Assembly (NCBI GenBank): GCA_021734595.1 | Contig: JAIPIO010000208.1 | Span: forward strand, 1-7,054 | Source: Kiritimatiellales bacterium | Lineage (GTDB): Bacteria; Verrucomicrobiota; Kiritimatiellia; Kiritimatiellales; Pontiellaceae | Length of the DNA stretch: 7,054 nt | Reading direction: 5' to 3' | In this document: positions 4,811 through 7,054 of the stretch, piece after piece | How the letters are laid out: the number at the start of each line of letters is the position of its first letter | Numbering within the stretch: the first letter of the stretch is position 1 | Program-made: the position numbers and the translations under genes | Notes under the pieces: model-generated | The model's database searches: none | The model's input: the letters and a program-made list of their open reading frames with translations, nothing else | Told to the model about the DNA's origin: nothing

Positions 4811-6412
4811 ATGAAACGACGCAACCTGATTCGATCCGCAATGGCAGCCGCGATGCTGCCGGCGGCTTTCGTCCGCGCAAAAGCGGCACAGCTGAATATT
4901 CTTTTGATTACGGCCGACGACCTTGGCTACGAGGCGGTCGGATGTTTGAACAAGGGGCTGCCTGACCTGACGCCTAACTTGGATCGGTTTGCCCGCGAGG
5001 GAATGATGTTCAATCACGGCCATACCAATACGCCGATCTGCCAGCCAAGCCGGGCCACTATCGCCTCCGGCCGTTATGGGCATACCAGCGGCATGATGGG
5101 TTTTATCCATCTGAAGAAAAAAATTCCAACCATCATGCAGTCGATGCGCGAGCAAGGCTACCGGACCGGGGTTCTCGGCAAGGTAGATCACTCGACACCG
5201 GACATGGCGTACAAATGGGATTTTGTCTACGATTACGGCGACCTCGGCGCGGGGCGCAGCCCGAAGCTCTACCACCAATACTGCAAGGAGTTTTTCGTCC
5301 GCTGCAAGAAGGAGGGCAAGCCGTTCTACATGATGGTCAACTCCCACGATCCGCACCGCCCGTTCCACAACCCGGACGGGAGAAAGATGAAGGATGCGGA
5401 GGAGCCGTCGAAATTGTTCAAGCCGTCCGAGGTGGTGGTGCAGAAAAACCTGTCCGACCTGCCGCAGGTGCGCGAGGAGCTGAGCTGGTACTACAACTCC
5501 GTCCGCCGCCTCGACGATACGTTCGGAAAGGTTATTCAGGCATTGGAAGAATCCGGACAGCGCCAAAACACACTGGTGATGTTCCTGTCCGACAACGGTG
5601 CGGCGGTTCCGTTTGCCAAGGCCAATGTCTACCTGGCCAGCACCCGTACCCCGTGGTTTGTCCAGTGGCCGGGCGTGGTCACGCCGGGCGCGGTCGACCG
5701 GGAGCACTTTGTTTCGGCCATCGACTTTTTCCCGACGGTGATGGAGGCCACGGGGCTTCCTGCCCCGGCCGGCGTGGATGGCCGGTCCTTTGCTCCACTG
5801 CTCAAGGGCGGAAAGCAGGATGGCCGCGACGTGGTCTTTAAGCAGGTGGATTATCTGATCGGCGGCCCGGTGCGTCCGATGCGTTCCATACAGGACAAGA
5901 AATACGGCTACATCTTCAACGCTTGGAGCATCAAGGGGGCGAACTACCGCAACAACAACGAGGGTCTGTGCATGAAGGCCATGCAGGAAGACCCTGCGTC
6001 TGCCGAGCGTGTAAAGATGTGGCGCGACCGCGTGGTGGAGGAATTCTACGATCTCGAAAACGATCCCGGCTGCCTCAACAATCTGGCCGGCAATCCGGAA
6101 TACAAGGAGCTGGCCGATAAATTTCGCACGCGGATGCGCACGTGGATGGCTGAGACCAAAGATCCAGCCATTGGGATGTTTGATGACCGCAGCCCGATTC
6201 CAAAGATGCAGGGTTACTTGAAGGAAGAATTCCCGACCAAAGAAGCGCTGATGCCCGAGGCTCAGCTCAAGGAGAAAGAGGCGAAGGCCGCCGCCAAGAA
6301 GGCGAAGTCCTCCAAGAAATCCGGTTCTAAGCAATCAGGCGGGAAAGGAAAGTCCGACGAGGAGCGTGCCGCAATCCGTAAAGCCCGCCGTGCGGCCAAG
6401 CAAACCGAATAA
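4811..6412 (+). CDS. Exported sulfatase resembling heparan N-sulfatase (sulfamidase), with Lys-rich C-terminal tail, 533 aa
   Basis: Third gene of the unit. GGAG (4799-4802) lies 8 nt before the ATG. MKRRNLIRSAMAAAMLPAAFVRAKA is a Tat-like signal (RRNLI) with a likely cut after a small-residue site near residue 25. Metal ligands are D36-D37; the maturation motif is CQPSR with Cys 77, followed by ATIASG, where Ser replaces the usual Thr before Gly. D261-N262 lie in FLSDNGAA. SHDPHRPF (178-185) and the STRTPWFVQWPG block resemble the sulfamidase branch (S1_8-like), which removes N-sulfate from glucosamine. The usual GKxH is spaced as K124-V-D-H127, one residue longer. The last 50 residues (484-533) hold 13 Lys and 4 Arg in an Ala/Ser/Gly background, outside the expected fold. 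The sulfatase assignment is secure; sulfamidase specificity is an inference from short motifs. Confidence 0.94.
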   Translation: MKRRNLIRSAMAAAMLPAAFVRAKAAQLNILLITADDLGYEAVGCLNKGLPDLTPNLDRFAREGMMFNHGHTNTPICQPSRATIASGRYGHTSGMMGFIHLKKKIPTIMQSMREQGYRTGVLGKVDHSTPDMAYKWDFVYDYGDLGAGRSPKLYHQYCKEFFVRCKKEGKPFYMMVNSHDPHRPFHNPDGRKMKDAEEPSKLFKPSEVVVQKNLSDLPQVREELSWYYNSVRRLDDTFGKVIQALEESGQRQNTLVMFLSDNGAAVPFAKANVYLASTRTPWFVQWPGVVTPGAVDREHFVSAIDFFPTVMEATGLPAPAGVDGRSFAPLLKGGKQDGRDVVFKQVDYLIGGPVRPMRSIQDKKYGYIFNAWSIKGANYRNNNEGLCMKAMQEDPASAERVKMWRDRVVEEFYDLENDPGCLNNLAGNPEYKELADKFRTRMRTWMAETKDPAIGMFDDRSPIPKMQGYLKEEFPTKEALMPEAQLKEKEAKAAAKKAKSSKKSGSKQSGGKGKSDEERAAIRKARRAAKQTE

Positions 6413-6487
6413 ACGCCAAGTAAACCGCTTCCCCAGCGTCGCAAACTCCACTATCATTTACCTATTCAAAACAGAAGGGGTATGCGG
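6413..6487. other. Short gap before the kinase gene, no clear signal
   Basis: The 75 bp between the third sulfatase and the kinase contain no palindrome of the TTCCAATGNTTGGAA family, unlike the two preceding gaps, and no terminator hairpin. AACCGCTT (6423-6430) is the complement of the AAGCGGTT core of the two operators, but the flanks do not match. An independent promoter is possible but not evident. Confidence 0.4.
6474..6480 (+). promoter_or_regulatory. Ribosome-binding site deciding the ROK kinase start
   Basis: GAAGGGG lies 7 nt before the ATG at 6488 but only 1 nt before the in-frame ATG at 6482. The spacing therefore favours 6488. Confidence 0.6.
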
Positions 6488-7054
6488 ATGGCGGAAAAAG
6501 GAAAAAAATACTGGGTGGGGTTTGATCTAGGCGGCACGAAAATGCAAGCCACGGTCTTTGACGACAAGTTTGAGATCCTGGCCAACAAGCGCAAGAAAAC
6601 CCGCGCGCAGGACGGGGCAAAGACCGGCGTCGAGCGCATGATCCAGACGGTCACACAGGCAGTCAAAGAAGCGGATCTCACCATCGAACAGCTTTCCGGC
6701 ATCGGGGTCGGCTGCCCGGGGCCGCTTGATCTGGACAAAGGCATCGTACTGGACACACCCAACCTCGGTTGGAAAAACGTAAAGCTGGTGGCCCAGCTTA
6801 AAGCCGCGCTCGGCTGTCCCGCCGTGATTCTTAACGATGTGGATGCCGGGGTTTACGGCGAATACAGTTTTGGTGCCGCCAAGGGCGCGCGCTGCGCGCT
6901 CGGGATCTTTCCCGGCACGGGAATCGGCGGTGGATGTGTGTATGACGGGGAGATCATCCGCGGTAAAACCTCCTCCTGCATGGAAATCGGTCACATCCAA
7001 GTGGTGCCGGAGGGACCGCTGTGCGGCTGCGGCCGGCGCGGTTGCCTTGAAGCC
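6488..7054 (+). CDS. ROK-family sugar kinase, C-terminus cut by the window edge
   Basis: Cytoplasmic ATP-dependent kinase of the ROK family (glucokinase, fructokinase or N-acetylhexosamine kinase type), expected to phosphorylate a monosaccharide released by the pathway. Visible residues 1-189 show the N-terminal phosphate-binding motif DLGGTK (13-18), PGPLD and PNLGWKNV sugar-site segments, NDVDAGVYGEY with the likely catalytic Asp 117, and the glycine-rich GTGIGGG (143-149). EIGH (E166, H169) and CGCGRRGCLEA (C179, C181, C186) supply the His-Cys3 zinc site. NDVDAG replaces the commoner NDANAA, and SCMEIGH replaces the usual AGEIGH. No helix-turn-helix precedes the kinase domain, so this is an enzyme rather than a ROK repressor. 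It follows the third sulfatase by 75 bp on the same strand and is probably co-transcribed. The sugar cannot be named from sequence alone. Confidence 0.93.
   Translation, partial: MAEKGKKYWVGFDLGGTKMQATVFDDKFEILANKRKKTRAQDGAKTGVERMIQTVTQAVKEADLTIEQLSGIGVGCPGPLDLDKGIVLDTPNLGWKNVKLVAQLKAALGCPAVILNDVDAGVYGEYSFGAAKGARCALGIFPGTGIGGGCVYDGEIIRGKTSSCMEIGHIQVVPEGPLCGCGRRGCLEA

Noticed and set aside
6162..6176. Additional palindrome copy inside the third operon sulfatase (ATCCAGCCATTGGGA)
   Set aside because: It has two mismatches to copy 1 and a broken dyad; it encodes ordinary sequence and may be chance.
4766..6334. Long open frame on the minus strand (522 codons)
   Set aside because: It is fully antisense to the third operon sulfatase, whose motifs, signal peptide and ribosome site are intact. 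Its translation shows no recognisable domain; such frames are common opposite GC-rich genes.
6418..6433. Third LacI-type operator before the kinase gene
   Set aside because: Only the eight-base core AAGCGGTT (minus strand) matches; the outer TGA and ACA bases are absent.

Overview
The window reads as a polysaccharide-sulfatase locus from a sulfatase-rich bacterium. Four type I (formylglycine-dependent) sulfatases with export signals occupy most of it, and a ROK-family sugar kinase starts at the right edge. The high-GC coding, the stacking of sulfatase paralogues, the Tat-like N-termini, the Lys-rich tails and the discoidin-type domain fit the PVC group. Kiritimatiellota (Pontiella-like) is my best guess, with Planctomycetota or Lentisphaerota as alternatives. 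This is inference from style; the window contains no phylogenetic marker.

Layout. (1) 1-1051, minus strand: a sulfatase truncated by the left edge after residue 350. (2) 1052-1442: a divergent intergenic region holding four copies of a 15-bp palindromic repeat, a 114-bp imperfect inverted repeat, two identical 14-bp LacI/cre-type operators, and a plausible promoter whose -10 overlaps the second operator. (3) 1443-2900, 2964-4769 and 4811-6412, plus strand: three sulfatases separated by 63 and 41 bp, probably one transcription unit. The middle one carries a C-terminal F5/8-type (discoidin-like) domain behind a Lys-rich linker. The third resembles heparan N-sulfatases (sulfamidases) and ends in a Lys/Ala-rich tail. 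(4) 6488 to the right edge: a ROK sugar kinase 75 bp downstream, probably the last visible member of the unit.

Proposed cooperation (inference). The exported sulfatases remove different sulfate esters, and possibly N-sulfates, from a sulfated glycan. A released sugar enters the cell and is phosphorylated by the ROK kinase. A LacI-family regulator responding to a sugar would control the plus-strand unit through the twin operators. No glycoside hydrolase, transporter, regulator gene or formylglycine-generating maturase is in the window.

The most unusual signal is a dispersed palindrome, consensus TTCCAATGNTTGGAA (equivalently TTCCAANCATTGGAA). Seven copies lie in the intergenic DNA and three further matches lie inside the minus-strand sulfatase gene. 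Two intergenic copies sit at exactly the same distance behind successive stop codons in the operon.
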